Positions 56,760-64,000 of a stretch of DNA of 64,000 bases are shown here, in pieces. A program made the position numbers and the translations under genes. The stretch's first letter is position 1. The number at the start of each line of letters is the position of its first letter. Source of the stretch: CAZWSX01 sp964636985 (lineage in GTDB: Bacteria > Planctomycetota > Planctomycetia > Pirellulales > Pirellulaceae); the NCBI GenBank assembly GCA_964636985.1, contig CAZWSX010000003.1, positions 248,001 through 312,000 of the forward strand, in the 5' to 3' direction. The notes under the pieces were generated by a model, which was given only the letters and a program-made list of their open reading frames with translations, was not told the origin of the DNA and did not search any database.

Positions 56760-56834
56760 AGTGGTGCGACTCTCCAGAGTCGCACAAGGTGGAGTTAGCA
56801 CTTTGAAGGTGACTCCACGCACGACAAAGAGCGC

Positions 56835-56867
56835 AACGCCAGCATCCAACTGCTGGCGTTTTTTTTT
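56835..56867 (+). terminator. Strong intrinsic terminator after the BBP7 gene
   Basis: AACGCCAGCA (56835-56844) pairs with TGCTGGCGTT (56851-56860), and the stem runs into nine T (56859-56867). Classic Rho-independent form, 75 bases after the stop. Confidence 0.9.
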
Positions 56868-56928
56868 GCGCTCGCGCCTGGCCCCTTTACGAGCGCGGTC
56901 CTACTTTTGCTAGCCCTGCTTCAACGAT

Positions 56929-56958
56929 GCGGCAATCAGAAATGGTTGCCGCTTTTTT
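56929..56958 (+). terminator. Second terminator-like hairpin in the same spacer
   Basis: GCGGCAA (56929-56935) pairs with TTGCCGC (56946-56952), followed by six T. It sits 62 bases beyond the first terminator, before the DUF11 gene. Confidence 0.65.
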
Positions 56959-57133
56959 GTTTCTTGTATCACTTGGGCAAGATGATCGGGCGGTTTCCCA
57001 AAAAGGTTTGAGCGTCCTTCTTTTGGAGGACGATACGAACGATACCGTCGAGTGTGCTTCTCTCGCGGTTGCCTTTCTGGTTTCGGCTAGCACCGAAGCC
57101 CCGCACGGATGCTTTCATAGGACACGAAGTCTC

Positions 57134-60127
57134 ATGCCCCAAGGTACCCGCTCGGCTCGTCGCAAAAGCTTCCTGACGATCCTTAAAGAACTGCTCATCA
57201 GCAGTCCCGAACGCCACGACAAGGCCAACCAAGGCCGGAAGATGTCGTTCGAGCGACTCGACGACCGCAACCTGATGGCCGCGGACTTCGGCGCCGTGGT
57301 CGGTAAGGTCTACAACGACCCCAATAGCTCCGGGCTCGACCCATCCAAGCTGGTGGCCAACGCGCAGGTTCAGCTTTACCGCGACAACGGCAACCTGGCG
57401 TTCGATGCCGGCGACACGCTCGTCGCCACCGTCACCACCAACGGCAGCGGCCAATACCGTTTTGATGGCCTGATCGAAGGCGGATACTTTGCCCGCATTG
57501 GTGCGCAAACCATCGGCAGCATCAACCTGCGTCAGCAAATCAGCTCGATCGCGACGGTCACCGCCGACATGGCTCTCGGCAACGTCGGCACGATGATCGA
57601 CGACTTCAACACCACCAGCCCCAAGATCACCGACACAACGCCGGGCGACGGCGGCATTTCGGGCGCCACGACCGGGATCGCTGCGTCGGCGACCATCGGC
57701 CAAGCGCGCAAGCTCATCGCCGACATGCAATCGGCCGACACCGAATTCGACGAGGCTTCGCTGCAAGTCCGCTCGGGCCGGCTCGACCAAACCCTGTCGT
57801 CGGAAGCCTCAGGCAAATTCTCCGTCGTTTGGGACGGTGGTGGCGGCGCGTCGAACTCGGTCAACTTCACTGGCCTCGGCGGCGTCAACCTCAAGGCCAA
57901 TGGCGCTAGCGCCATTCAACTTCGCCTCGCCAGCCTCGACCTGAACGCGACGGTCACGTTCCGCGTTTACACCGATGCCAACAACTGGTCGGAATGGACC
58001 CAAACCCTCGCCTCGTTCCAAGCAGGTGGCGGCGGTGTTCACAGCCAGTACTTCCGCTTCAAGGATGGCGGCCTCGAAGGTATCACCGCCAAGAGCGGCA
58101 ACGGTGCCGACCTCTCCAATGTGGGCGCCATCGTCCTCACGGTGAACGGAACCCAACTTGGCACCGACTCGCGGCTCGACTTCGTGAACGTCGTCGCTCC
58201 TTCCGAAGTAGCGAAGGACTTCACCAACCTCAACAAGGTCGACCTCAAAGTCACCAAGACGGTCGACGACAATCACCCCAACAAAGGGGACGATATTGTC
58301 TACACCATCACGATCACTAACCAGGCCCTACTGGGCGACGGAAGCGCAGGTGGCTCGCTTAGCAACGCCCAGCTGAAAGATCTCTTGCCGACCGAGGCGA
58401 AGTTCATTTCGTCGCAGATCATCGGCGGAGCCGGGACCTACGATGCCGCCACCGGTGTTTGGAACATCGGCGCTTTGGCTGCGGGTCAAACCGTAACGCT
58501 CAAGATCACCGCCGACGTCGACGACTGCGATCCCTTCGTCAACACGGCCACTGTTTCGACGACCGACGGCCTCGACATCGATACAAGCAACAACAGCTCG
58601 TCGGTAACCGTCACGCCGCAGCGCGTCGACCTGGGAGTCACCAAGACCGCCGACAAGCAAAAGCTGAACGTCGGCGAAAGTGTCACGTTCACCATCACCG
58701 TGAGTAACGCCGCCGGCATGGACACGGCGACGAACGTCTCCGTACTCGATCAGTTGCCTCCAGGCATGACGCTGGTCGGCTCGGCCACCGCGAGCCAAGG
58801 CACTTACGACGCCAATACCGGCGTCTGGACCGTCGGCTCGATCGCCTCAGGCGGCCATGCGACGCTGACCCTCGTGGCCAAAATCACCGACGGTGCCAGC
58901 AAGATCAACACGGCCGAAATCGTGGCCGTGGACCAATGCGACACCAATGCCGCCAACGATACGGCCAGCGCCACCGTCGGCGTCGCCAAGTCGGATCTGG
59001 CTCTGACCAAGACCATCGACAAAGACAAGGTCAGCAAGAACGAGCAATTCACCTACACCATCCGCGTCAGCAACAGCGGGCCCGACGGGGCCACCGGCGT
59101 CGTCGTGTCCGACAAATTGCCCGCCGGCGTCACCTTCGTCAGCTCCAGCGGCGGCACCTACGACGCCGGAACGGGCGTGTGGACCATCGGCTCGATCGCC
59201 TCGGGCGGCTTTGCCGAGTTGAAGATCATCGCCAAGATCGTCGCCTGCGATACGTTCGTGAACACGGCTACGATCTCGGCGGTCGATCAGCAGGACGATC
59301 CGTCGAACAACACGGCATCGGCCAGCGTCTCGATGAAAGAAACCGACCTGCAAGTGACCAAGTCGGTCGACAACAACAAGCCAAACGTCGGGCAAACCGT
59401 CACCTTCACGGTCAACGTGAAGAACAACGGCCCCGACGGCGCCACCGGCGTCCGGATTCTCGACAAGCTGCCCGCTGGCTTGACGCTCGATTCGATCGTC
59501 GCTCCGCCGGGAACGACGTACAACAAGACCACCGGAGTGTGGGTCATCGGCGACATCGCCAACGGCGCCACGGTCACGTTGCTCATCAAAGCCAAGATGA
59601 CGGCAACCACCGAAGTCACCAACACGGCGTCGGTCAAGTTCTCCAAAGAGTGCGATGACAACGCCGCCAACGACACCGCCTCGGCGACCGTCACTCCGAG
59701 CCAGACCAACTTGCATGTGACAAAGACGGTCGACAAGTCGTCGATCCAAGTCGACCAAACGGCCACGTTCACCATTACCGTCACGAATAATGGCGGCCAG
59801 AACGCCACGAACGTGACCTTCCTCGACGTGCTGCCAGCCGGCGTCGCCTATCAAACGCACGCGACGGGCTTCGGCACCTACAACGCCTCGACCGGCATCT
59901 GGAGCATCGGCAACCTGGCCGTTGGCCAGAGTGCCACGCTAACCATCGCGGTCAAAGGGATCACAGTCGGAGCCTCGGTGAACAACGTCTCGCTGAACGG
60001 CCTCGACCAAACCGACAGCGACCCGAGCGACAACACGGCCCAGGCCACCTTGATCGTGACGCCCAAGCCAAACCCCCAAGGCAACCTGACGCCCCGTACC
60101 AAGCGAGCACTGCTCGCCGCGGGCTAA
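57134..60127 (+). CDS. Cell-surface protein with SdrD_B-like domain and five DUF11 repeats
   Basis: 997 residues from the ATG at 57134. The N-terminus has RRKSFLTILKELLISS and then FERLDDRNLMAAD (39-51), the LExRxLMA-type motif that many planctomycete surface proteins carry in place of an ordinary signal. Residues ~52-130 resemble an SdrD B-like domain (GKVYNDPNSSGL, VQLYRDNGNLAFDAGDTLVATV). Five DUF11 units begin near 368, 496, 618, 735 and 856, each as xDLxVTKxVDxxxxxVGxxVTFTIxVxN with a DxLPxGVT-like middle and a SDNTAxAxVTV-like end. Likely adhesin or surface-layer component. C-terminus LTPRTKRALLAAG. Confidence 0.88.
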   Translation: MPQGTRSARRKSFLTILKELLISSPERHDKANQGRKMSFERLDDRNLMAADFGAVVGKVYNDPNSSGLDPSKLVANAQVQLYRDNGNLAFDAGDTLVATVTTNGSGQYRFDGLIEGGYFARIGAQTIGSINLRQQISSIATVTADMALGNVGTMIDDFNTTSPKITDTTPGDGGISGATTGIAASATIGQARKLIADMQSADTEFDEASLQVRSGRLDQTLSSEASGKFSVVWDGGGGASNSVNFTGLGGVNLKANGASAIQLRLASLDLNATVTFRVYTDANNWSEWTQTLASFQAGGGGVHSQYFRFKDGGLEGITAKSGNGADLSNVGAIVLTVNGTQLGTDSRLDFVNVVAPSEVAKDFTNLNKVDLKVTKTVDDNHPNKGDDIVYTITITNQALLGDGSAGGSLSNAQLKDLLPTEAKFISSQIIGGAGTYDAATGVWNIGALAAGQTVTLKITADVDDCDPFVNTATVSTTDGLDIDTSNNSSSVTVTPQRVDLGVTKTADKQKLNVGESVTFTITVSNAAGMDTATNVSVLDQLPPGMTLVGSATASQGTYDANTGVWTVGSIASGGHATLTLVAKITDGASKINTAEIVAVDQCDTNAANDTASATVGVAKSDLALTKTIDKDKVSKNEQFTYTIRVSNSGPDGATGVVVSDKLPAGVTFVSSSGGTYDAGTGVWTIGSIASGGFAELKIIAKIVACDTFVNTATISAVDQQDDPSNNTASASVSMKETDLQVTKSVDNNKPNVGQTVTFTVNVKNNGPDGATGVRILDKLPAGLTLDSIVAPPGTTYNKTTGVWVIGDIANGATVTLLIKAKMTATTEVTNTASVKFSKECDDNAANDTASATVTPSQTNLHVTKTVDKSSIQVDQTATFTITVTNNGGQNATNVTFLDVLPAGVAYQTHATGFGTYNASTGIWSIGNLAVGQSATLTIAVKGITVGASVNNVSLNGLDQTDSDPSDNTAQATLIVTPKPNPQGNLTPRTKRALLAAG

Positions 60128-60162
60128 GCTCTATGGCGATTGGCAGTCTTGAAGCCACAACG

Positions 60163-60189
60163 AACCGGCCCGCCAACGCGGGCCGGTTT
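60163..60189. terminator. Terminator between the DUF11 gene and the convergent cluster
   Basis: AACCGGCCCGC (60163-60173) pairs with GCGGGCCGGTT (60178-60188) around CAAC, with TTT on the right. Eleven-bp stem between convergent genes; both strands can form it, though the T run is short. Confidence 0.65.
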
Positions 60190-60202
60190 GCGTTTGTAGG
60201 CG

Positions 60203-60907
60203 TTACTTTTGAGGGGCGACGACTTCGACCTCGATGATATTCGAGCGGAGCAGTTCTTTGCCTGGATTGTCGCGCAGGAACGCCTCTACGGCTTCGTCGT
60301 GATGGTCGGATTCAAGGCCAATGGTCTCATCTGTGCCGTACAGCAAGTCTTGCTGGTTCGGCTTTCTTGGGCCCCACATGGTGAATTTCGGATAGAAGCG
60401 ATCTAAAAGAATGACCTGTAGCTTCCACTTGCCCGGTCGGAGACGCGGGTAATCGTACGGCGGATTGGCGGGGTCCGCACTCATCGTCGGCAGATCGACT
60501 TGCCCGCCCACCACGTTGCCCGGGTATTTGAAATACATGAAGTCAGCGCTGAGGACGAATCGCTTGCCGAAGGTGCCGCACCACGCCAGATCCATTACAA
60601 ACCTGCGATTGGCATCAAAAACCGCGATGGCAAAAGATGGAGGACGCAGGAACTTGTTGAAGAAGGGGTTGTAAATCTGACACGTTCCGGGATCTTTTTG
60701 GTGAGGTCCCCGAAAGTGTGTGTAGGTGATGATGAGCTTTCCGGTTTCGCCAGCGACGATTCGACTGGACTTGTTGCTGGCAATTTCGAGTTGGCCAGAT
60801 TTGGAAACCTGCGGCTCCGCGTAGGAGAATTCAAATTGACGCTCTCCCCAGGCATTTTCTGCGTCGTTCCCGCCGTCTCCAGTTGCCGTAGACTTCTCAT
60901 CGGGCAT
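60203..60907 (-). CDS. Unknown protein, last gene of a three-gene surface cluster
   Basis: 234 residues from the ATG at 60907. The ORF extends ~128 codons upstream, but that portion only shadows the preceding gene. No signal peptide. The sequence looks like a beta-rich domain: RIVAGETGKLIITYTHFRG, PSFAIAVFDANRRFVMDLAWCGTF and GKWKLQVILLDRFYPKFTMWG. A domain of binding or accessory type is possible; I do not recognise the family. It starts 11 bases after the stop of the gene before it, so the two are one operon. Confidence 0.6.
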   Translation of the reverse strand: MPDEKSTATGDGGNDAENAWGERQFEFSYAEPQVSKSGQLEIASNKSSRIVAGETGKLIITYTHFRGPHQKDPGTCQIYNPFFNKFLRPPSFAIAVFDANRRFVMDLAWCGTFGKRFVLSADFMYFKYPGNVVGGQVDLPTMSADPANPPYDYPRLRPGKWKLQVILLDRFYPKFTMWGPRKPNQQDLLYGTDETIGLESDHHDEAVEAFLRDNPGKELLRSNIIEVEVVAPQK

Positions 60908-60918
60908 GCCGCAGCGCC

Positions 60919-61602
60919 TTAGTTCTCGAGTTCCAAAACATTCGATCGCATGATTTCCGCGTTGCGAATCCATCGGCTTGGGCTGCGCTTCGCCGTCTTC
61001 TCTTGGTCTACCAGTTCGCCGGGCGCCCGTTTGACGAACGGCAATGTGGAGCGCAAAAAACCATCCCGGACGATCGCCTGGACCAGGATTTTGCCGCGGG
61101 GAATGCGATTGTCGAAGAGAGCGTCGCCAGGCTGTCTCGTTCTGATCGGTAACGACATCACGCTGCCGATCAGTCCACCCGGCGGAATCGTCATAGAGTT
61201 GTTCAACGCCTCGATGAATCCGCCACTGCGCCTCAGCGCGTTTCCCAAAAATGCATGATCCTCCGACGAAAACACCGCCAACGTCAACCAACTGTCATTG
61301 ATTTCAAGACCGTTAAAAGTGAACGCACAAGACAGTTCGTTTTGGGTTGTGTTACGATAAACAAACTCTAAAGCCTTCTTCATGTCATCGACATTCTCTC
61401 GCATCCGAATCGCTACCCTGCCCCACGGCGATGAATAGGGGGCGCGGTAAGCAATCGGCGCAACGTCACTTTGTGCCGTGGCCTTTCGTCCAAGGAAAGG
61501 CCACGAAACTACCGGGAAGCTCGATACCACGGTGACGAAATATCGTCGAGTCAAAGCGACAATCGGTTCGTTCAAGGAGTCCCCGTTACGATTTTGCTCC
61601 AT
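60919..61602 (-). CDS. Unknown protein with Tat-like signal, middle gene of the surface cluster
   Basis: 227 residues. ALTRRYFVTVVSSFPVVSWPFLG (residues 17-38) is a twin-arginine-like signal. The mature part is beta-rich (ELSCAFTFNGLEINDSWLTLAVFSSED; GFLRSTLPFVKRAPG) with the partial pattern of a carbohydrate- or protein-binding domain, but no family is recognised. Its start lies inside the last ~30 bases of the upstream cadherin-like gene, which implies translational coupling. Seen with the gene after it, it looks like an accessory exported protein of the surface protein. Confidence 0.62.
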   Translation of the reverse strand: MEQNRNGDSLNEPIVALTRRYFVTVVSSFPVVSWPFLGRKATAQSDVAPIAYRAPYSSPWGRVAIRMRENVDDMKKALEFVYRNTTQNELSCAFTFNGLEINDSWLTLAVFSSEDHAFLGNALRRSGGFIEALNNSMTIPPGGLIGSVMSLPIRTRQPGDALFDNRIPRGKILVQAIVRDGFLRSTLPFVKRAPGELVDQEKTAKRSPSRWIRNAEIMRSNVLELEN

Positions 61603-63425
61603 TCCGGTAAGCTCTCATCGTTGTGAATTATTGGAGTATTGTCTGAATTGTTCACGACCTGACCGCCACTAGTCTCTCTCGACCAGGCGCCGCCGTTGTT
61701 GACCCAGCTCTGGGTAAAGCCCCATTCTACCCACTGCAGGGTAGCGAAGATGGAACCAGGTCGCGTGGATTTCCACTGAAAGTACATCTTCGCGTCGAAA
61801 GTTCGCTTAAAACTCGACTTCTGATTCCAATCAGCAGCCGTATCATCTGCCACGTGCGGACTGTCAGTGGTGTAAACAAAGTTATCTGAACCGTCGGTGT
61901 CTGAACCTTTCTGATAAGGATAGCCGTTGTCCAATCCCCAACCACTGTCTTTCAGAACTCCCGATATCGTCGTTTGGTCACGGACCAATTGAACAAATTG
62001 AAAATCGCTCGCGGCATAACTTCCGATATTCGCTTCGAACTCTATTCCTGGTTGGTACGCAAATTCGAGATTGAGCGGTGAGGTCCACGCGCTACCGCCT
62101 AAGGTTCCGTACTGTACGCCAAGCATATTGCCGTTTGAATCGTATAGGGGCTTGGAGGATCCCGTGTTGACACCCAGCGTCACACTCGGCTTCTGAATAT
62201 CGAACAACTGGCTGACGGTGGTAGACAAATCGTAGTCCGGGAGCGAAATGTCAACCGATGCCGTTTTCGAACCGATGGTCATCCAGTAGAAATCGATGTC
62301 GTGCTCCGCACGCTCCCAAGGAGGCACGCTCACGGCGACACCGTGCGATGAGACTACGAACTCATCTAGTGCCCTATTCGACAACGTCCACGCGTAATCG
62401 ACGTCAGACAACGTCGCAAATGGTCCAACGGCATCGGGACCTTCCAGGTCGGCGAGGAGTTCAATTTTCTCACCTATCATTTGGGTTCGCGTGCCAGCTT
62501 GCTCGTTCCATCCCTGGTCATACCAACTTCCGGAGATTTGTGTCCATTGGTGGAAAATGATTCGGGGCCGATAGACCTGGATGCGCACAGTGATAGGAGC
62601 GCTTTCAACCTCTGCACTATCGATCGTTTTGTACTTGAAAGTCGCAACGCCATAGAAGTCGGCGGCCGCCGTGAATTGAAATGACCCGTCGCTGCCAAAG
62701 TAGTTTAATGTCCCTTGATTGACGGCGGGCGCCGTATCTAGCACCGCGTAAAGGGGATCATTGTCTACGTCCTGAACCGAAACGGTTCCAGTCCCGCTCC
62801 CTGGATGCTGCACCGGACCAATATTCGGATCTTGCTCCGTGACGTTCAGGACATGGTCGTCATTCACCAGCACTCCCTTGTCCGCGACAACCGTGATGGC
62901 CTTACCCGCCAAGTCGAGGTACAAGTCCGTCACACCTGCGGGAGCCAAGTTCGTTACCGAAATACTGGCCGTTGCCGTGTTAGTGCTTTCGTACGTCGTT
63001 CCATTCTTGGTGAATTGGACTTTGTAGGTGAAAAAGTCTGTGCCGACGTATGCGCCGGCTGGCGTGTAAACAAAGGTACCGTTTGCGGCAAGCGATAGCG
63101 AGCCGTGAGAGGTCCCCGTTACCAGGATCACAGTCAAGTCCGAAGACGCGACCGAAGTTGGCATTCCAGTCGGGGGAGCCATGAACATCACAACGTCGTT
63201 GTTACGGACGGGAAAGGGCAGGCCAGTATTACTGACCGTGAGCGTATGGTCGTGAGCTATCGAGTAGGAATCGTTTTGGAGGCCAGTGACTGAAATGCTC
63301 GTCACCATGGCAAGACGATGCTCAAGCGATTCAACAGTCAGCCGCCGCTTGCTGCCTTTTGTCCGGCTACGAGACGAGGACTTGCGACCCAAAACGCGGT
63401 CCACCCACTTTGAAAGAGAGAACAT
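61572..63425 (-). CDS. Cadherin-like (tandem-95 type) surface protein with uncharacterised C-terminal region
   Basis: 617 residues. N-terminal basic stretch (RKSSSRSRTKGSKRR) followed by TVESLEHRLAM at 30-40, the planctomycete LExRxLMA-type motif. Two tandem-95/cadherin-like domains follow: GSLSLAANGTFVYTPAGAYVGTDFFTYKV (landmark YTPAGAYVGTDFF) at ~110-140 and VLVNDDHVLN ... GSFQFTAAADFYGVATFKYK at ~190-270. The remaining ~330 residues are rich in Trp, Tyr and Asp (FHQWTQISGSWYDQGWNEQ; WVEWGFTQSWVNNGG) and match nothing I know. Secreted or cell-surface. It is the first gene of the cluster; its stop overlaps the next start. Confidence 0.75.
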   Translation of the reverse strand: MFSLSKWVDRVLGRKSSSRSRTKGSKRRLTVESLEHRLAMVTSISVTGLQNDSYSIAHDHTLTVSNTGLPFPVRNNDVVMFMAPPTGMPTSVASSDLTVILVTGTSHGSLSLAANGTFVYTPAGAYVGTDFFTYKVQFTKNGTTYESTNTATASISVTNLAPAGVTDLYLDLAGKAITVVADKGVLVNDDHVLNVTEQDPNIGPVQHPGSGTGTVSVQDVDNDPLYAVLDTAPAVNQGTLNYFGSDGSFQFTAAADFYGVATFKYKTIDSAEVESAPITVRIQVYRPRIIFHQWTQISGSWYDQGWNEQAGTRTQMIGEKIELLADLEGPDAVGPFATLSDVDYAWTLSNRALDEFVVSSHGVAVSVPPWERAEHDIDFYWMTIGSKTASVDISLPDYDLSTTVSQLFDIQKPSVTLGVNTGSSKPLYDSNGNMLGVQYGTLGGSAWTSPLNLEFAYQPGIEFEANIGSYAASDFQFVQLVRDQTTISGVLKDSGWGLDNGYPYQKGSDTDGSDNFVYTTDSPHVADDTAADWNQKSSFKRTFDAKMYFQWKSTRPGSIFATLQWVEWGFTQSWVNNGGAWSRETSGGQVVNNSDNTPIIHNDESLPEWSKIVTGTP

Positions 63426-63748
63426 ATCGCCCCCATAAGGAAGAAAGGACTCTCGGCACTAATTGCGCGATAGCGGCGACGATTCTGGACGACCTATCCC
63501 AAAAGTCAATCAGGTAAATCGCTACAGGCGAATAGTTTCACACTCTTTACAAAAGCTTCCTCTGTCGATCCCCTCTATTTGCCTGCTACTCACCATCCGT
63601 TAGTAGTAGGAATTAGCGCAACCACCCTCTTCCGGGTTGCGAGCAAACACATCTGGGAAGTCTGATGCTGTGAAGATGCCTGCCAGCGCACATTTCAGAA
63701 GACGCTTCCAATCGACGTCGCAAGTACTGACTCTGTCGCGATCAGAAC
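63426..63748. other. 323-base spacer between nadA and the surface cluster
   Basis: No recognisable gene. A 63-codon minus-strand ORF (63600-63791) overlaps the nadA end and has no ribosome site. The stretch is visibly more AT-rich than its neighbours and should hold the promoter of the surface cluster, but no clear -35/-10 pair stands out. Confidence 0.5.
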
Positions 63749-64000
63749 CTACCGCACATCCAGCATCCGCTGCAGCGCAACCAGACTCCACTTAGCCGTG
63801 TCCTCATCCACTCGGATGATGTTCGTCGGGCGGCCTTCGTCGAGCCGTTCCAGGCTCCAGCAGAGATGAGCCAGGTCGATGCGATACATCGTGGCGCACA
63901 TGCAGACCACCGGCGACAGGAAGTGAATCTCCTGCTCGGGATGTTCCTTCTTCAGTCGATTGACCAGATGTAACTCGGTGCCAATCGCCCACTGGGTGCC
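63749..64000 (-). CDS. nadA: Quinolinate synthase NadA, C-terminal 83 residues (5' end outside window)
   Basis: Makes quinolinate from iminoaspartate and DHAP with a 4Fe-4S cluster, in NAD synthesis. The frame is open to the right edge. Translated from the minus strand it reads GTQWAIGTELHLVNRLKKEH, then IHFLSPVVCMCATMYRIDLAHL, ending in LQRMLDVR. WAIGTEL-LVNRL and SPVVCMCATMYRI are hallmarks of NadA; a Cys of VCMC is the last cluster ligand. The N-terminal two thirds, with the other two Cys ligands, are outside the window. Confidence 0.93.
   Translation of the reverse strand, partial: GTQWAIGTELHLVNRLKKEHPEQEIHFLSPVVCMCATMYRIDLAHLCWSLERLDEGRPTNIIRVDEDTAKWSLVALQRMLDVR

Larger units (their letters stand above)
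56760..57133. other. Spacer with a palindrome and two terminator-like hairpins
   Basis: 374 bases between the BBP7 and DUF11 genes. Holds the palindrome GTGCGACTCT-CC-AGAGTCGCAC (56764-56785) and terminators at 56835-56867 and 56929-56958. An in-frame extension of the DUF11 ORF runs back to 56927 but crosses the second terminator, so it is not coding. The DUF11 promoter probably lies at 56960-57110. Confidence 0.6.

Noticed and set aside
56927..57133. Extended N-terminus of the DUF11 protein (69 extra residues)
   Set aside because: The extension passes through a terminator hairpin; the planctomycete LExRxLMA-type motif lies at the normal distance from the ATG at 57134.
63600..63791. 63-codon minus-strand ORF beside nadA
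   Set aside because: It overlaps the nadA end in another frame, has no ribosome site, and the composition is not protein-like. The NadA frame is clearly the real one.

Overview
This window comes from a GC-rich planctomycete chromosome, most likely from the Pirellulales. The evidence is a set of lineage-typical families found together: two DUF1501 Tat-exported proteins, two DUF1559 proteins, a double planctomycete-type cytochrome c (PSCyt1) protein, a BBP7 outer-membrane barrel, surface proteins with an N-terminal LExRxLMA-type motif, NPYxxP N-termini, an SLRT-type membrane anchor on a leucine-rich-repeat protein, and a eukaryotic-like protein kinase fused to membrane helices. I see no rRNA, tRNA, CRISPR array, insertion sequence or prophage. 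Both ends cut a gene: ileS on the left and nadA on the right.

Layout. 1-5.9 kb: ileS (partial) and purN, a tandem DUF1254/DUF1214 exported protein and an orphan RelB-like antitoxin. 6-8 kb (minus strand): clpX and a small membrane protein. 8.6-18 kb (plus strand): KDPG aldolase, two DUF1559 proteins, the PSCyt1 protein, a four-helix-type membrane protein, and a 2-oxoamine-synthase-like aminotransferase translationally coupled to a DUF819 transporter. 18-20.4 kb (minus): DUF1501 and hisA. 20.5-31 kb (minus): a nine-gene flagellar operon flgF-flgG-flgA-flgH-flgI-flgJ-flgN-flgK-flgL, preceded by a good sigma-54-type promoter. It encodes rod, P- and L-ring and hook-filament junction proteins, so the cell is a diderm swimmer.

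31-45 kb: a spherulin-4-like exported protein; a long LRR gene split by one in-frame TAG; apbE; a membrane protein fused to a spermidine-synthase-like domain; an exported beta-propeller-like protein; a deoxyhypusine-synthase-like enzyme; a coupled MBOAT/small membrane pair; YhcH; and a CAP protein. 45-54.6 kb: rpiA, a second DUF1501, a membrane Ser/Thr kinase, then a minus-strand group (sugar-acid dehydratase, MFS transporter, ceramidase-like hydrolase) that looks catabolic, and an acyl-CoA-dehydrogenase-like flavoprotein. 54.8-63.4 kb: cell-surface genes (BBP7 barrel, five-repeat DUF11 protein, and a three-gene minus-strand cluster of a cadherin-like surface protein with two unknown proteins). 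The 3' end of nadA closes the window.

The most unusual feature is in the spacers. Many hold perfect palindromes, and two of them (about 39.1-39.4 kb and 53.1-53.2 kb) carry collinear copies, in opposite orientation, of the same composite non-coding element: a CTCTGTGGCAAA-type terminal repeat, a GCACrGACA hairpin, an AT-rich GATTGATGATTTTTGAT core, and a second terminal repeat. A lone copy of the terminal repeat lies at 35.3 kb. This looks like a dispersed element family in its own right.
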